Origin: Desulfurivibrio alkaliphilus
GTDB lineage: Bacteria; Desulfobacterota; Desulfobulbia; Desulfobulbales; Desulfurivibrionaceae
NCBI GenBank assembly: GCA_011048585.1
Contig: DSDS01000009.1
Coordinates: 1 to 29,059, forward strand
Reading direction: 5' to 3'
Length of the DNA: 29,059 nucleotides
Every line of letters begins with the position of its first letter. The stretch's first letter is position 1. Shown here piece after piece: positions 9,360 through 18,122 of this stretch. The notes under the pieces were generated by a model. The model made no database searches, was not told where the DNA came from, and saw nothing but the letters and a program-made list of their open reading frames with translations. The position numbers were made by a program, and so were the translations under genes.

Positions 9360-9389
9360 TTGACAGGCCAAGCCGGGTCGTGGTAAACG
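9360..9389 (+). promoter_or_regulatory. Candidate promoter of tRNA-Ala
   Basis: A perfect TTGACA (9360-9365) is followed after 18 bases by TAAACG (9384-9389), a weak -10. The predicted start near 9396 is only about 9 bases before the mature tRNA, typical of tRNA genes. It points away from the mre promoter, which begins about 33 bases to its left. Confidence 0.5.
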
Positions 9390-9404
9390 GGGGGCCGTCC
9401 ACGT

Positions 9405-9480
<76 letters not shown>

Positions 9481-9656
9481 CTTTTTAAATCCGAACCCCT
9501 TTTCTTCCACTTATCAGCTGGTTCCGTCGGGGAGGGCCTGACCGGTTTTTCTCGAGACCAGGGGCCTCTGCCGCCGTCAGTCGAATTGGCCTTCTTCCGA
9601 AAGCGGCGGGGGCTTTCTTTCTTCTCCCCCTCTTTGCCAGCCCCTGGAGTTCGACC

Positions 9657-9848
9657 ATGACCATTCCCGCCAAAAACCAGACCACGGCCGGTGAGCCCCG
9701 CGAGCGCCCGGTGGGAGATGAAGCGATCCTCAAGGTGACCAAGGAGATCGTGATCAAGTTCATCGAGGTCGGTCGCCTCTCCCCCGCCAACTTTACCGAA
9801 ACCTTCAACGAAATCCACCGCACGGTGCGCGATGCCGTCCGCCCCTGA
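9657..9848 (+). CDS. Small conserved-looking protein of unknown function
   Basis: 63 residues, not assigned to a named family. The N-terminal 20 residues are polar and probably disordered. The rest (about 22-62) looks like one or two amphipathic helices, with the stretch IVIKFIEVGRLSP followed by NFTETFNEIHRTV. No signal peptide or membrane helix is present. The last 17 bases overlap the start of mpl in another frame, which suggests translational coupling. A short TGGAG ribosome site precedes the ATG at 9657. It lies 176 bases downstream of tRNA-Ala. I believe similar small proteins occur in related bacteria, but I cannot check this, and no function is offered. Confidence 0.65.
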   Translation: MTIPAKNQTTAGEPRERPVGDEAILKVTKEIVIKFIEVGRLSPANFTETFNEIHRTVRDAVRP

Positions 9849-11313
9849 GTCGCAGTCCCGCCCGACCAGCCCGCTGGATCCCGCCCTGAACCGCCCGCCG
9901 GCCCAAGTCCGGCATGTTCACCTGATGGGGATCGGCGGTACCGGCATGGCCGCCCTGGCCGGGATGCTGCAGAGCGCCGGAATGCGGGTCAGCGGCTCCG
10001 ACCAGCGGGTTTATCCACCGATGAGCGACTATCTGGCCGAGACGGGCATCGAGGTGATGGAGGGCTACCGACCGGAAAATCTGGCCGTCCGCCCCGACCT
10101 GGTAATTGTCGGCAACGTGATCCGGGCGATCAACCCCGAGGCCCTGGCCTTGGCCGATCTCAAAATTCCCTACCTCTCCTTCCCCCAAGCCCTCAGCCAC
10201 TATTTTCTCAAGGAGAAACGATCCCTGGTGGTGGCGGGAACCCACGGCAAAACCACCACCGCCTCCCTGCTGGCCACCATGCTCCATCACGCTGGCCTGG
10301 AGCCGGGCTTCATGATCGGCGGCATCGTCCAGGCCTTCGGCCGCGGAGCCCGGGCGGCAAAAGGCCCTTTCTTTGTCAGCGAGGGTGACGAATACGACAC
10401 CGCCTTTTTCGACAAAGGCCCGAAATTCCTGCACTATCGACCCGAACTCTGCATCATCACCAGCATCGAGTTCGATCACGCCGACATCTACGCCGACCTG
10501 GCGGCGGTTAAGGCAGCCTTTGCCCGTCTGGTGGCGATCATGCCGCCCCACGGCGCCCTGGTCGCCTGTCTCGACGACCCGGAGAGCGCCGAAATTTGCC
10601 GCCGGGCCCCTTGCCCGGTGCTGGGCTACGGCGAAAAGCGGCATCTGCCCTGGCGGCTGCGGGAAATTGAGATCCAACCCACCGGAACCACCTTTACGGT
10701 GGAGAAGGAGGGGCGCGATTTTGGCCGCTTCCGCAGCCCGATGCCCGGTCGACACAACGCCTTGAACGCCCTGGCGGTGATCGCCCTGCTGGATCAGCTG
10801 GGAGTTGCCCCGGCGGCCATCGCCGCCGGCCTGGCCTCCTTCACCGGCGTGCGCCGGCGCCAAGAGGTTCGGGGGGAGGTGGGCGGGGTGACGGTGATCG
10901 ATGATTTCGCCCACCACCCCACGGCGGTGCGGGAAACCCTCAACGCCCTGCGGGCCGCCTACCCCGACCGCCGCCTGCTGGTGGTATTCGAGCCCCGCAC
11001 CAACTCCAGCCGCCGCCGGGTCTTTCAGGAGGCCTACGTCCCGGCCTTTGCCGCCGCCGACCGGGTTTTGCTCCGGGTACCGGAGGGACTGGAACAGATC
11101 CCCGAGGCGGAAAGGTTCTCGGTGCAACAACTGGCCGCCGACCTTGAGGCCCGGGGCCAGCAAGCCCGGGCTTTCCCCACCACCGACCATATCCTCGCCG
11201 AGTTGGCCGCCACCACCCGCCCCGGCGACCTGGTCGCCATCCTCTCCAACGGGGGCTTCGACGATATCCATCGCCGGCTCCTGCAACGCCTGGCCGCCCC
11301 CCTCGGGCAATAA
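9832..11313 (+). CDS. mpl: Mpl, UDP-MurNAc:L-Ala-gamma-D-Glu-meso-DAP ligase
   Basis: 493 residues. Mpl re-attaches the murein tripeptide to UDP-MurNAc, recycling cell-wall peptides. The Mur-ligase Rossmann start HLMGIGGTGMAALAG (30-44) and the ATP-binding loop GTHGKTTT (136-143) are present. The Mpl-like rather than MurC-like segment YPPMSDYLAETGI (61-73) favours Mpl. The substrate and metal block SEGDEYDTAFFD and the C-terminal DDFAHHPTAV block are also intact. It is about 35 residues longer than the E. coli enzyme, mainly from a polar N-terminal extension of about 26 residues. Its start lies inside the preceding small gene. MurC is the alternative, less likely. Confidence 0.92.
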   Translation: MPSAPESQSRPTSPLDPALNRPPAQVRHVHLMGIGGTGMAALAGMLQSAGMRVSGSDQRVYPPMSDYLAETGIEVMEGYRPENLAVRPDLVIVGNVIRAINPEALALADLKIPYLSFPQALSHYFLKEKRSLVVAGTHGKTTTASLLATMLHHAGLEPGFMIGGIVQAFGRGARAAKGPFFVSEGDEYDTAFFDKGPKFLHYRPELCIITSIEFDHADIYADLAAVKAAFARLVAIMPPHGALVACLDDPESAEICRRAPCPVLGYGEKRHLPWRLREIEIQPTGTTFTVEKEGRDFGRFRSPMPGRHNALNALAVIALLDQLGVAPAAIAAGLASFTGVRRRQEVRGEVGGVTVIDDFAHHPTAVRETLNALRAAYPDRRLLVVFEPRTNSSRRRVFQEAYVPAFAAADRVLLRVPEGLEQIPEAERFSVQQLAADLEARGQQARAFPTTDHILAELAATTRPGDLVAILSNGGFDDIHRRLLQRLAAPLGQ

Positions 11314-11388
11314 CGTTTTTCCCTTGCGCTTTCCCGCCCACTGTGCTGATAATCGGGGAGATGTTCGCTACCTTGAAAAATGTTTTTT

Positions 11389-11404
11389 ATGAATAGCTAT
11401 TCAT
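11389..11404. promoter_or_regulatory. Perfect 16-bp palindrome upstream of the nuo operon
   Basis: ATGAATAGCTATTCAT is an exact 16-base palindrome flanked by T-runs on both sides. It ends 7 bases before a TTGACC -35 box. The position and perfect symmetry suggest a dimeric regulator's binding site for the nuo operon. As RNA it would form only a weak AT-rich hairpin followed by Ts, so a terminator for mpl is a second reading. Confidence 0.5.
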
Positions 11405-11411
11405 TTTTTGC

Positions 11412-11440
11412 TTGACCTTGGCCCGGAGCAGGACTAAAGA
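11412..11440 (+). promoter_or_regulatory. Candidate sigma-70 promoter of the nuo operon
   Basis: TTGACC (11412-11417) and TAAAGA (11435-11440) are 17 bases apart. The -35 matches the consensus at 5/6 positions and the -10 at about half. Transcription would start near 11447, leaving a leader of about 48 bases. The nuoA ribosome site AGGAGG at 11484-11489 is strong. Confidence 0.45.
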
Positions 11441-11868
11441 ACAGCTTAAGTTTTTTCTTCCTGAGCAGTTCGGGGGAACAGAGAGGAGGAAAGAGTGGAA
11501 CAGGAATATCTGATAGATCTCTTGTACGTGGTGGCCTTTCTCTTCGGCGGCATGGCCATGGCCGGCGGGCCGGTCATCATCTCCAAGCTGCTGGCCCCCA
11601 GAACCCTGCAACCCCAGACCAGGTCCATCTACGAGTGCGGCATGCCGCCCATTGGGGAGGCCTGGATCCGCTTCGGGGTCGTTTATTATCTCTACGCCCT
11701 GATCTTTCTCGCCTTTGCCGTTGATATCCTCTTTCTGCTGCCGGTGGCTTTGATCTACGCCGGAGAAACAATCCTCGGCTCAAATTTGCTGGATTTCATC
11801 GTTATTTTCCTCTTCATCGATACTCTGGCGCTGGCCGTGGTCTATGCCTGGAAAAAGGGAGTGTTTAA

Positions 11869-12365
<497 letters not shown>

Positions 12366-12369
<4 letters not shown>

Positions 12370-12950
12370 AAAGCACAGCCGTCAAACAAGCCTTGAGTTC
12401 TTTGGCCCTGCGAGTTGAGGAGTGTGATTACGCTGCCCGGGGCTACCATCTCAACGTAACCATCCCCCCCGAACAGGTGGTGGCGGCGGCGGAGATTCTC
12501 GACCGGGAGAATTTTTTCCTGGAAGCGGTCACCGGCGTCGACTGGCTGGGAGAGCAGGAAGCTTTGGCCAAAGAGGCGGCGAAGGCCGCGGCGGCGGCCA
12601 AGAAGGCGGCGGCCGAAGCCGCCAAGAAAGCGGCGGAAAGCGGTGAGCCTCCCCCCGAACAGCCCGTTGCGCCCGCCGCGACTCCGGCCGAGCCGGTGGA
12701 GGACAGCTTCGAGGTGGTTTATGACTTCAACCACTATCCCCAACTCTGCCGCGTGGTGATCCGTACCCGGGTTCCCCGTCATACCCCGCAACTGCCGACA
12801 ATTTCCCAGGTTTACCCCGGCGCCAACTGGCACGAACGGGAGACCCACGACTTCTTCGGTATTGTCTTTGAAGGGCATCCCGACCTTTCACCCTTCCTGT
12901 TACCCGAGGATGCCGATTTTCACCCCCTACGCAAGGATTACCAGCCATGA
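12366..12950 (+). CDS. nuoC: Complex I subunit NuoC with an Ala/Lys/Pro-rich insertion
   Basis: 194 residues. The fold of the 30-kDa subunit is split. Residues 1-62 carry the N-terminal half ending TGVDWLGE. Residues 113-194 carry the second half, from SFEVVYDFNHYPQ through NWHERETHDFFGIVFEGHPDL to the LLPEDADFHPLRKDY end. The middle, about 63-112, is a low-complexity insertion of A, K and E turning into P and A. NuoC belongs to the cytoplasmic Q-module next to NuoD and NuoB. It overlaps both neighbours by four bases. The conserved motifs on both sides show the protein is intact and not frameshifted. Confidence 0.94.
12552..12704 (+). repeat. Low-complexity insertion in nuoC with 24-bp repeat units
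   Basis: This stretch encodes about 50 residues dominated by A, K, E and P. Two near-identical 16-base copies of a GCCAAGAARGCGGCGG unit start at 12597 and 12621, a period of 24 bases (eight codons), and a looser copy starts near 12577. The reading frame is kept throughout. The pattern fits growth by replication slippage in GC-rich sequence. Confidence 0.6.
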
Positions 12951-14065
12951 GACCCTTGGCCGCCGATCCCGCCCACGAAACTTTCATCCTCAACGTGGGG
13001 CCACAGCATCCCGCCACCCACGGGGCCCTGCGGGTCAAGTTGACCATGGACGGGGAGTATATTGTCGAGGCTGAACCGGTCTTGGGCTATATCCACCGGA
13101 TGCACGAAAAGATGGGGGAGAATCGCTCCTATCCCCAATTCATGCCCAACACCGGCCGGCTGGATTACCTCTCCGCTCTCTGCTACAACCACGGCTACGC
13201 CGGGGTGGTGGAGAGAGCCGCCGGAATTGAGGTTCCGGAGCGGGCCGAATATATTCGGGTGGTCACCGTCGAGCTGAACCGGATCTCCAGCCATCTTCTC
13301 TGGCTGGGCGCCTTCGTCCTCGATCTGGGCGGCTTTACCCCCCTGCTTTACGTGATGGATGATCGTGAACAGATCCTTGACCTGCTGGAGTCGGTGACCG
13401 GCTCCCGTCTCACCTACTGCTATTTTCGCTTCGGCGGGGTTTACAACGATATCGACGACGACTTCATCGTTGGAGCCCGCAACTTCGTCAAGCGGATGCG
13501 GGAAAAGCTGCCCATGTACCACAATCTGGTCAGCAAAAATATTATTCTCCGCCAGCGACTGGAGGGGATCGGAGTGATCAGCCCGGAGATGTGCCGCAAA
13601 TACGGAGCCACCGGCCCGGTGGCCCGGGGCTCGGGGATCGCTTACGATGTGCGCAAACAGGAACCCTACTCGGTTTATTCGGAGCTGAATTTCGATATCC
13701 CGGTTTATGAGCAGGGAGACTCCATGGCCCGCTATCTGGTGCGCCTGGACGAGATCGAGCAAAGCCTGCGGATTGTCGAGCAGGGCCTGGACAAGATGCC
13801 GGAGGGGCCGGTGATGGCCGCCAAGGTACCCAAGGCCGTCAAGCCCCCCAAGGGGGATTATTATTTCGCGGCGGAAGCAGCCCGAGGGGCATTCGGGGTC
13901 CGCCTGGTCAGCGACGGCACCACCACCCCCTACCGGCTGAAGCTGCGTTCCCCCTCCTTTTCCAACGTCAGCCTGTTTGGCGAGGCGGCCCGTGGTCTGC
14001 TGCTGGCCGACGCCCTGGCCCTTTTTGGCAGCCTTGACCTGGTAATTCCGGAGATCGACCGATAG
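12947..14065 (+). CDS. nuoD: Complex I subunit NuoD
   Basis: 372 residues, a slightly short NuoD. This is the 49-kDa subunit that forms the quinone pocket with NuoB and is related to [NiFe]-hydrogenase large subunits. The N-terminal NVGPQHPATHG motif carries the quinone-pocket histidines. The conserved stretches GYIHRMHEKMGENRSY, ELNRISSHLLWLG and the closing RSPSFSN region with the final EIDR end are present. The nickel-binding cysteines of hydrogenases are absent, as expected. It overlaps nuoC by four bases and lies 13 bases before nuoH. Confidence 0.97.
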   Translation: MRPLAADPAHETFILNVGPQHPATHGALRVKLTMDGEYIVEAEPVLGYIHRMHEKMGENRSYPQFMPNTGRLDYLSALCYNHGYAGVVERAAGIEVPERAEYIRVVTVELNRISSHLLWLGAFVLDLGGFTPLLYVMDDREQILDLLESVTGSRLTYCYFRFGGVYNDIDDDFIVGARNFVKRMREKLPMYHNLVSKNIILRQRLEGIGVISPEMCRKYGATGPVARGSGIAYDVRKQEPYSVYSELNFDIPVYEQGDSMARYLVRLDEIEQSLRIVEQGLDKMPEGPVMAAKVPKAVKPPKGDYYFAAEAARGAFGVRLVSDGTTTPYRLKLRSPSFSNVSLFGEAARGLLLADALALFGSLDLVIPEIDR

Positions 14066-14078
14066 GAGCCTTGTTGAA

Positions 14079-15068
14079 ATGAGCGGATATCCTGAAATAT
14101 TCCGGGTTCTGGCCTACATCGTCGGCACCTTGGCCTTTGTCGGCCTCAATGCTGCCTTTCTGGTCTGGCTGGAGCGGAAGGTGGCCGGACATATCCAACG
14201 GCGGATCGGCCCCAAGGAGGTGGGGCCCTTTGGCATTATCCAGTCCCTGGCCGACGGCATCAAGCTGATGAGCAAACAGCTGGTGGTGCCGGAGCGAGCT
14301 GACGGCCTGCTTTACCGCCTGGCTCCGCTGATGACCATGACCACCGCGATCATGGTCTTCGTCACCATTCCCTTCGGCCCTGCCCTGGTGGCCCGCGATC
14401 TTAATCTCGGCATGCTGGTGATCTTCGCCTTCGCCTCGGTCAACGTACTGGCCCTGCTGCTGGCGGGCTGGGGCTCCAACAACAAATATTCGGTGATCTC
14501 CGCCACCCGCGCCGTCTCCCAGAACGTGGCCTATGAGGTGCCGATGCTGATCACGGTGGCAACGATGGTGATGATCGTCGGTACCATGAACCTCAACGAG
14601 ATCGTCGGCCAGCAGGGCAATCTCCTGCAGTGGAAAATTTTCCCCTGGAACGGGAGTGTAATGCTGCCGGTGGCCTTCTTGATTTTCTTTATTTGCGCCC
14701 TGGCCGAAACCAACCGGGCTCCCTTCGATCTGGGTGAAGCCGAGAGCGAGCTGGTGGCCGGTTTTCATACCGAATATGGCGGCATGGGTTTCGGCCTCTT
14801 CTTCCTGGGCGAGTACGCCTATGTTTTTGTCGGCTGCGCTTTAACCAGCATTTTTTTTCTCGGCGGATGGCAATGCCCGTTGGGCTGGGCTCCGGGAGTT
14901 CACTGGTTGCTGATCAAAACTTATCTGCTGGTGTTCGTGGTCATGTGGATCCGCTGGACCTTTCCCCGAACCACCATCTATGGCCTGTTGAATCTTTCCT
15001 GGAAGGTGCTGGTGCCTTTTGCCCTGGTCAACCTGATCGTCACCGCAGCCCTTTTGAAGGTGTTCTAG
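14079..15068 (+). CDS. nuoH: Complex I subunit NuoH
   Basis: 329 residues with about eight membrane helices. NuoH anchors the Q-module to the membrane and forms the lower wall of the quinone chamber. The first cytoplasmic loop (RRIGPKEVGPFGIIQSLADG) and the acidic loop AETNRAPFDLGEAESELVAG are conserved. The C-terminal FPRTTIYGLLNLSWKVLVP block is the expected R-rich helix end. Its stop abuts the nuoI ATG directly. Confidence 0.97.
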   Translation: MSGYPEIFRVLAYIVGTLAFVGLNAAFLVWLERKVAGHIQRRIGPKEVGPFGIIQSLADGIKLMSKQLVVPERADGLLYRLAPLMTMTTAIMVFVTIPFGPALVARDLNLGMLVIFAFASVNVLALLLAGWGSNNKYSVISATRAVSQNVAYEVPMLITVATMVMIVGTMNLNEIVGQQGNLLQWKIFPWNGSVMLPVAFLIFFICALAETNRAPFDLGEAESELVAGFHTEYGGMGFGLFFLGEYAYVFVGCALTSIFFLGGWQCPLGWAPGVHWLLIKTYLLVFVVMWIRWTFPRTTIYGLLNLSWKVLVPFALVNLIVTAALLKVF

Positions 15069-15509
15069 ATGAGCGGTTATTTCCAAGAGCTTTATGAAGG
15101 CGGCAAGAGTCTGCTGGTAGGCATGGGGATCACCTTTAAGTACATGCTGCAGCCGGTGGTTACCATGCAGTATCCCCGCCAGAGCGTGAAGATGACCCCA
15201 CGCTACCGCGGTCATATCGAGCTGGTGGCCGATGAGAAGGGCAACAACAAATGCATCGTCTGCGGCATGTGCCAGCGCAACTGCCCCTCGGGCTGCATCT
15301 CCCTGGCCGGAAAGAAGCCGGAAGGGGGCAAGAAGAAGGTGTTGACCCAGTACCAGCTTGATTTCACGACCTGCAGCCTCTGCGGCTCCTGTGTCGAGGG
15401 TTGCCCCACCGGTGCCCTCGATTTTTCCAAAGAATACAATCTGGCCGGGCTGACCCGCCAGGAGTATATTTTTGACCTGCTAAAACGTTTCGAGGAACGA
15501 AAGCGATGA
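15069..15509 (+). CDS. nuoI: Complex I subunit NuoI (two [4Fe-4S] clusters)
   Basis: 146 residues. Two ferredoxin-type CX2CX2CX3C motifs are present: C62, C65, C68, C72 and C102, C105, C108, C112. They bind clusters N6a and N6b, which relay electrons to NuoB. The N-terminal 45 residues form the membrane-contacting helix region. In the absence of NuoE, F and G in this operon, NuoI is the likely docking surface for an alternative electron donor. The gene overlaps nuoJ by four bases. Confidence 0.96.
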   Translation: MSGYFQELYEGGKSLLVGMGITFKYMLQPVVTMQYPRQSVKMTPRYRGHIELVADEKGNNKCIVCGMCQRNCPSGCISLAGKKPEGGKKKVLTQYQLDFTTCSLCGSCVEGCPTGALDFSKEYNLAGLTRQEYIFDLLKRFEERKR

Positions 15510-16033
15510 CCCCATTACTTTCGGTGGAGGGGCTGGCCGGAGTGGTTTTTCTCGGCTTTGTCCTGATCATCATCCTGGGCGCCCTGGTCGCCACCCACGC
15601 CGCCACCCTGATCCGGGCCGTCACCGGACTGGCCCTCTGTCTGGTGGGGGTCGCGGGAGTGTACTACTTCCTCGGCAGCCCCTTTCTGGCCCTGATGCAA
15701 CTTTTGATTTACGCCGGGGCGGTTTGTGTCGCCATCGTCTTCGCGGTGATGCTGGCCGAACCCCAAGGGGTTAAAAAGTTCAAAAGGATGCACCCCTTGG
15801 CCGGTCCGGGGGCTGTTGCCGCTGGAACCCTGATGGCCTGGGGTCTGGCGGCCCTGGCTTTCAAAACCTCCTGGCCGAAAGCGGCGACAAGGCTCAACAC
15901 CGGCGCCCTGGATGATGTGGGCCGCTCGATGATGACCACCTTCGTGGTCAGCTTCGAGCTGATCTCCCTGATTCTGCTGGTGGCGATCATCGGCACCCTG
16001 GTGCTGGGTCGCCGGGGAAGGAGCAAGGCGTAG
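15506..16033 (+). CDS. nuoJ: Complex I subunit NuoJ
   Basis: 175 residues with five membrane helices. NuoJ is a core membrane subunit next to NuoK whose third helix takes part in the coupling movement. The conserved segment LALMQLLIYAGAVCVAIVFA, around residues 62-81, is the family hallmark. The C-terminal helix ends in a basic GRRGRSKA tail. It lies two bases before nuoK. Confidence 0.95.
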   Translation: MTPLLSVEGLAGVVFLGFVLIIILGALVATHAATLIRAVTGLALCLVGVAGVYYFLGSPFLALMQLLIYAGAVCVAIVFAVMLAEPQGVKKFKRMHPLAGPGAVAAGTLMAWGLAALAFKTSWPKAATRLNTGALDDVGRSMMTTFVVSFELISLILLVAIIGTLVLGRRGRSKA

Positions 16034-16035
16034 CG

Positions 16036-16362
16036 ATGGATATTCTCAACCTTTATAACGAGTTGCAGGCCTACCTGCTGATCGCCGCCCTGCTCTTCGG
16101 CTTCGGGCTCTACGGGATCATTAAAAACCGCAGCCTGATCGGGATACTGATCTCGGCCGAACTGGTCCTCTGCGCCGCTTCGGTCAACTTTATGGCCTTC
16201 AACCGTTTTCTGGCCCCGGACCCGGTGGTGGGACAGATCTTTGCCCTCTTTATCATGGGGCTGGCGGCGGCGGAAGCGGCGATCATTCTGAGTATTGTCA
16301 TCGCCGTTTACCGCAACTACAAGTCAATCGACCCCGAAGAACCGGTGGAACTGGCAGGCTGA
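16036..16362 (+). CDS. nuoK: Complex I subunit NuoK
   Basis: 108 residues with three membrane helices. The two key membrane glutamates of the proton path are present: E42 in LISAELVL and a second in LAAAEAAIILS near residue 78. NuoK links the quinone end to the antiporter chain. The last 15 residues are polar and acidic. The antiporter gene downstream starts 16 bases after the nuoK stop. Confidence 0.96.
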   Translation: MDILNLYNELQAYLLIAALLFGFGLYGIIKNRSLIGILISAELVLCAASVNFMAFNRFLAPDPVVGQIFALFIMGLAAAEAAIILSIVIAVYRNYKSIDPEEPVELAG

Positions 16363-16378
16363 CGAGGAACTACGCCCA

Positions 16379-17866
16379 ATGGAACCGATTGTATCAATAA
16401 AACCGCTGCTGGCCCTGCTGGCCGCCCTCACCGGCGCCATTCTGGTAATGCTTTCCGGTCGCAACCCCAACATCCGGGAAACCTGGTCGACGGTGGCCGC
16501 CGTGGTGATGTTCACGATCATCGCCTCCATGGCCCCACTGATTCTGGCCGGCAAAACAATTGTTTACCCGATATTCCAGATCCTGCCCGGGATATCGGTA
16601 ACCCTGCGGGTGGATGCCTTCTCGATGATCTTCGCGGTGGCCGCCTCGTTCCTTTGGATCCTGGCGGTCTCCTATTCGGCCGGCTACATGCGCGGCCTGC
16701 ATGAACACGCCCAGACCCGCTTCAACGCCTGTTTCGCCCTGGCCCTTTTCGGCGCCATGGGGGTGGCCTTCTCCGACAATCTTTTCACCCTCTACCTCTT
16801 CTATGAGATCGTCAGCATCGGGACCTATCCCTTGGTCGCCCACCACCAGGACCAGGAGGGCTACGACGGGGCCAAGAAGTATATTGTTTACCTGACCACC
16901 ACCGCCAAGGGGCTGGTGCTGCCGGCGATGATCCTGATCTATCTGCTCACCGGCACCCTGGACTTCGCCGACAACGTCTCTACCGGTATCCTGCCCGAGG
17001 GGGCCAGTAGCGTCATGGTGACGGTGCTCTACTTCTTCTGCATCCTGGGTTTCGCCAAAAACGGGGTGATGCCGTTCCACGGCTGGTTGCCCGGCGCCAT
17101 GGTGGCTCCCACTCCGGTCTCCGCCCTGCTCCACGCGGTGGCGGTGGTCAAGGTGGGGGTTTTCTGCACCACCCGGGTAATGCTCTACGTGTTCGGTGTA
17201 GATCTGATGGATGATCTCAATTTGGGGATCATCACCGCCTACTTTGTCTCCTTCACCATCCTGATGGCCTCGATTATCGCCCTGAGCAAGGACAACCTCA
17301 AGGCCCGGCTGGCCTACTCCACCGTCAGTCAACTGAGCTACATCATCCTGGGGGTGGCCCTGCTGACCCCGGCGGCGGTGGAGGGGGGGCTGATCCATAT
17401 CACCAACCACGCCTTTGCCAAGATCACCCTCTTCTTCTGTGCCGGGGCGATCTACGTGGCCACCCACAAGAAAAATATCTCCGAGATGGGGGGACTGGGG
17501 CGGGTGATGCCCTTTACCTTCGGGGCCTTTGCCATCGCCTCCCTGTCGATGATCGGGGCCCCGCCGGTGGGAGGCTTCATTACCAAATGGTATCTGCTGG
17601 TCGGCTCGATGGACGCCGGCCAGATCGGGATCATCCTGGTACTGCTCAGTTCCACCCTGCTCAACGTGGGCTATTTTGCCCCCATCACCTACAAGGCCTT
17701 TTTCGGTAAACCCCCGGCCGGGGAAGTTCGCACCGGCGGGATCAAGGAGGCGCCCTTGACCATGGTGATTCCCATCGTGATCGCGGCGACCATTTCCGTG
17801 CTGATCGGTATCTACCCCGAGTTCATGATGCAGTTTGTCAAGCTGGTGACCGGGACCATAATGTGA
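16379..17866 (+). CDS. MrpD/NuoM-like antiporter subunit, first of four in the operon
   Basis: 495 residues and about 14 membrane helices, with no long C-terminal arm. The pump residues of the Mrp/Nuo antiporter family are all present: E143 (helix 5, LFYEIVS), K227 (helix 7, GFAKNGVMPFHGWLPGAM), K258 (helix 8, AVVKVGVF) and K348 (helix 12, HAFAKITLFF). The ATG at 16379 has a GAGGAA site upstream. The frame stays open back to 16295, but that part lies inside nuoK. The gene occupies the nuoL position, yet it resembles MrpD and NuoM more than NuoL because it lacks the lateral-helix region. It probably moves H+ or Na+. Confidence 0.85.
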   Translation: MEPIVSIKPLLALLAALTGAILVMLSGRNPNIRETWSTVAAVVMFTIIASMAPLILAGKTIVYPIFQILPGISVTLRVDAFSMIFAVAASFLWILAVSYSAGYMRGLHEHAQTRFNACFALALFGAMGVAFSDNLFTLYLFYEIVSIGTYPLVAHHQDQEGYDGAKKYIVYLTTTAKGLVLPAMILIYLLTGTLDFADNVSTGILPEGASSVMVTVLYFFCILGFAKNGVMPFHGWLPGAMVAPTPVSALLHAVAVVKVGVFCTTRVMLYVFGVDLMDDLNLGIITAYFVSFTILMASIIALSKDNLKARLAYSTVSQLSYIILGVALLTPAAVEGGLIHITNHAFAKITLFFCAGAIYVATHKKNISEMGGLGRVMPFTFGAFAIASLSMIGAPPVGGFITKWYLLVGSMDAGQIGIILVLLSSTLLNVGYFAPITYKAFFGKPPAGEVRTGGIKEAPLTMVIPIVIAATISVLIGIYPEFMMQFVKLVTGTIM

Positions 17867-17873
17867 GGCTGCC

Positions 17874-18122
17874 ATGATCGTCGACTTCATCGATACCCTG
17901 CGCCGGCATCTGCCGCTGCTCGCCAAGCTGGGACTGGCCCTGCTGGCCCTGTTGCTGCTCTGGGACGTCCTGCTGCTGGACAAGAGTTATGCCCACAGCG
18001 CGGCGGAAAAGCTGCCCGGCTTCTGGTCGATGTTCGGCCTGGGGGCGGCTCTGGTAATCATTGTCGTGGCTAAAATCATCGGCGGGATGCTGCAAACCGA
18101 CGAGGACTACTATGATAAGTAA
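17874..18122 (+). CDS. Small two-helix membrane protein of the complex I operon
   Basis: 82 residues. Two membrane helices lie at about 16-36 and 50-72, joined by a short loop with AHSAAEKLPGFWS. The C-terminus is acidic and ends EDYYDK. It starts 7 bases after the first antiporter gene and overlaps the next one by 11 bases. I recall similar small proteins beside NuoL/MrpD-like genes in other bacteria, but I cannot name a family. The context suggests an accessory membrane subunit that packs against the extra antiporter module. It is not NuoJ, NuoK or an Mrp E, F or G subunit by any motif I can see. Confidence 0.75.
   Translation: MIVDFIDTLRRHLPLLAKLGLALLALLLLWDVLLLDKSYAHSAAEKLPGFWSMFGLGAALVIIVVAKIIGGMLQTDEDYYDK

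Noticed and set aside
9599..9617. Possible terminator hairpin downstream of tRNA-Ala (GAAAGC/GCTTTC stem)
   Set aside because: The stem is only six base pairs and the following tract is mixed C and T, so support is too weak to annotate.
12552..12704. Frameshift or pseudogene explanation for the NuoC low-complexity stretch
   Set aside because: The frame is unbroken and conserved NuoC motifs resume on the far side, so it is an in-frame insertion.
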